NCBI GenBank assembly: GCA_003154335.1
Contig: PMDE01000072.1
Span: 13,767 to 20,223, forward strand
DNA length: 6,457 bases
Source of the DNA: Methanoregula sp.
GTDB taxonomy: Archaea; Halobacteriota; Methanomicrobia; Methanomicrobiales; Methanospirillaceae
Direction: 5' to 3'
Shown piece after piece: positions 5,709 through 6,457 of this stretch. The notes below the pieces were generated by a model, which saw nothing but the letters and a program-made list of their open reading frames with translations, ran no database searches and was not told the DNA's origin. Position 1 is the first letter of the stretch, and every line of letters begins with the position of its first letter. The position numbers and the translations under genes were made by a program.

Positions 5709-6215
5709 ATGATGAATGCACAAACAATGCTGAAAGGAGCATTTCTTACCTTCTGCCTCACCGGCGTGCTCGTGCTGCCGGCTGCGGCTGCAGGCACAGG
5801 ACAGGCAACAACCGGGCAGGGATCTGCGATCGATCAGGGACTAAAGGATCATCTCTGAACAAACCACCACCAGTACAGGCTCCAGGAATTCGACCTGCAC
5901 GTCCAGCGGGCAAACAGCGTGATCGGGATTCTTGACAAGTACAATATTGACACAACCGAAATGCAGGCAACCCTTGCATCGATCAGCGGCCAGCGTGCAG
6001 CGCTTGATATCGCACTGACTGACAAGGACAGGGACAGCCTGAAGACCATCAATGCAAATCTTGCATCTCTCCGGAAGCAGTTTATCCAGGAAGTGAAGGA
6101 AAGCGTCAGGTCCCATTATTCCGCTGCCCGGCCAGTTGCACAGGCAGGTTCAGCCCGGACCATGGGTACAACAACAAGTCTCATCCAGAGTCCATCAGCA
6201 ACAGCAACGGTGTAA
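5709..6215 (+). pseudogene. Small secreted helical protein, interrupted by in-frame TGA
   Basis: From ATG 5709 the frame encodes a clear Sec-type signal peptide: a short n-region with Lys9, a hydrophobic core GAFLTFCLTGVLVLP, then AAAAG with likely cleavage near residues 27-28. A Gly/Thr/Gln-rich segment follows, then DQGLKDHL and a TGA at 5856-5858 (codon 50). The same frame then stays open to TAA 6213-6215, giving 168 codons including the TGA. The downstream part is amphipathic and helical: YRLQEFDLHVQRANSVIGILDKY, then paired helices to about 6115, and a Ser/Thr/Ala-rich tail. No SD precedes the only early downstream start (GTG 5919), so the second half is not an independent gene. I infer a single exported protein broken by a nonsense mutation or a sequencing error. 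Selenocysteine is unlikely: that system is known mainly from Methanococcales and Methanopyrus. No family is recognised with certainty; helical exported proteins of this build are common in Methanomicrobiales. Confidence 0.65.
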
Positions 6216-6241
6216 ACCACACGCAGAAAACACAACTCACC

Positions 6242-6273
6242 TCTTTTTTTTCCAGGATGAGCTAAAAAAAAGA
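6242..6273. terminator. Bidirectional T8/A8 terminator
   Basis: TCTTTTTTTT (6242-6251) and AAAAAAAAGA (6264-6273) form a perfect 10-bp inverted repeat around a 12-nt spacer. It gives a T8 run in the transcript on each strand. It lies 26 nt after the + strand stop at 6215 and downstream of the minus-strand gene ending at 6388, so it can serve both convergent genes. Confidence 0.65.
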
Positions 6274-6274
6274 A

Positions 6275-6314
6275 AACCGGAATTTTCCGATCACATTTGA
6301 GATAATTTCCGGTT
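6275..6314. repeat. Inverted repeat AACCGGAA ... TTCCGGTT
   Basis: AACCGGAA (6275-6282) and TTCCGGTT (6307-6314) pair perfectly across a 24-nt spacer, between the bidirectional terminator and the duplicated tail. The right arm encodes part of the NRKL residues of the degenerate tail copy, so the pairing may be incidental. It could nevertheless form a transcript-end hairpin for the minus-strand gene. Confidence 0.35.
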
Positions 6315-6356
6315 GAGACAGAAGATGAGCAGGAAACACAACTTCCCTTTTTTCAT
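6291..6356 (-). pseudogene. Degenerate second copy of the adjacent gene tail
   Basis: Read on the minus strand this gives CFLLIFCLNRKLSQM followed by a stop, parallel to GILLIIWLNRKLSVK plus stop in the neighbouring gene tail. The DNA at 6301-6334 matches 6398-6431 at about 30 of 34 positions, with 17 identical bases in a row (6301-6317 against 6398-6414). Similarity fades where the frame would continue to the right of about 6341. A stop codon lies at 6357-6359, just upstream of a possible ATG at 6354-6356. A 21-codon gene is possible in principle, but a leftover of a partial tandem duplication fits better. Confidence 0.5.
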
Positions 6357-6431
6357 TCAGATTATCCAAAAAAAGCGGATTTTATGGTCATTTTACCGAT
6401 AATTTCCGGTTGAGCCAGATGATAAGCAGGA
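6301..6431. repeat. Direct repeat pair, about 34 bp, 97 bp apart
   Basis: Unit A (6301-6334) and unit B (6398-6431) both begin GATAATTTCCGGTTGAG and stay about 88% identical to CAGGA. Unit B is the 3' coding end of the minus-strand gene; unit A is a truncated second copy. The spacing and the shared reading frame point to a partial tandem duplication rather than an att site or a CRISPR repeat. Confidence 0.6.
6368..6374 (-). terminator. Oligo-T run after the minus-strand gene
   Basis: A7 on the + strand gives T7 in the minus-strand transcript, 13 nt after the stop codon of the gene entering from the right. It is the closest termination signal for that gene. The stronger T8 of the bidirectional terminator lies about 95 nt further on. 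Confidence 0.4.
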
Positions 6432-6457
6432 TTCCCACAATGATCCAGACAATGATC
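6388..6457 (-). CDS. C-terminal tail of a membrane protein, 5' part outside window
   Basis: Reading the minus strand from the right edge gives IIVWIIVGILLIIWLNRKLSVK and then TGA (complement of 6388-6390). It is a strongly hydrophobic helix of about 18 residues followed by a positively charged NRK.VK end. That pattern suits a last membrane segment with a short cytoplasmic tail, as in a multi-pass membrane protein or a C-terminally anchored surface protein. Only 22 residues are visible, so no family can be named. Support comes from the partial second copy next door, the T7 run just after the stop, and the symmetric terminator shared with the convergent + strand gene. A chance hydrophobic frame is the alternative. 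Confidence 0.55.
   Translation of the reverse strand, partial: IIVWIIVGILLIIWLNRKLSVK

Noticed and set aside
5856..5858. TGA as a selenocysteine codon
   Set aside because: There is no SECIS-like stem with the expected features in the 3' region, the host group is not known to make selenoproteins, and the protein has no redox-enzyme character.
6301..6431. The direct repeat pair as a CRISPR fragment or att site
   Set aside because: There are only two imperfect copies, the similarity follows a reading frame, and no integrase, cas gene or tRNA is present.

Overview
The window reads as chromosomal DNA of a methanogenic archaeon, most likely order Methanomicrobiales (Methanoregula-like). Three things point there: an archaeal FEN-1 at the left edge, a histidine kinase whose C-terminal ATPase ending (FGKN/GLGLFFVREVLSIT...KGARFEITVPKG style) is typical of methanogen kinases, and archaeal signals such as AT-rich TATA-like boxes, oligo-T terminators and GGAG-type ribosome binding sites. 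The assignment comes from recognising protein families by eye, not from a search.

Layout. (1) 1-424: the 3' end of the flap endonuclease gene fen, entering from the left, with a PIP-box-like C-terminus ending in Cys. (2) 425-1153: about 730 bp, AT-rich, with no convincing gene. It holds palindromic TTCCGGAA motifs just after fen, small hairpins, and the probable promoter of the next operon. (3) 1154-5233: a tight three-gene + strand signalling operon. It encodes a membrane Cache-PAS sensor histidine kinase, a single-domain Rcp1-like response regulator (ATGA overlap with the kinase) and a soluble REC-PAS-PAS-kinase (7-nt gap). (4) 5234-5708: about 475 bp of non-coding but structured sequence. 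It holds a two-part long-range stem, a hairpin followed by T5 that looks like a terminator, two direct copies of an 11-bp GC-rich element, and a 5' UTR hairpin before a strong SD. (5) 5709-6215: a small exported helical protein whose frame is broken by an in-frame TGA at codon 50; the frame and its protein-like character continue on both sides. (6) 6216-6457: a symmetric T8/A8 bidirectional terminator, then a minus-strand gene tail (C-terminal membrane helix ending NRKLSVK) entering from the right edge. Next to it lies a second, degenerate copy of the same tail.

How the genes could work together. The membrane kinase has every residue needed for autophosphorylation and senses outside the cell through its Cache-like domain. 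It may also sense inside the cell through a PAS domain carrying four clustered cysteines. Its probable targets are the stand-alone receiver and the receiver at the front of the third protein, which would pass the signal to a second kinase module after two more PAS inputs. No DNA-binding output domain is encoded here, so the final output is unknown; the phosphorelay is inferred from gene order and domains. The broken secreted-protein gene and the duplicated gene tail suggest that the right end of the window is under weaker constraint or was recently rearranged.
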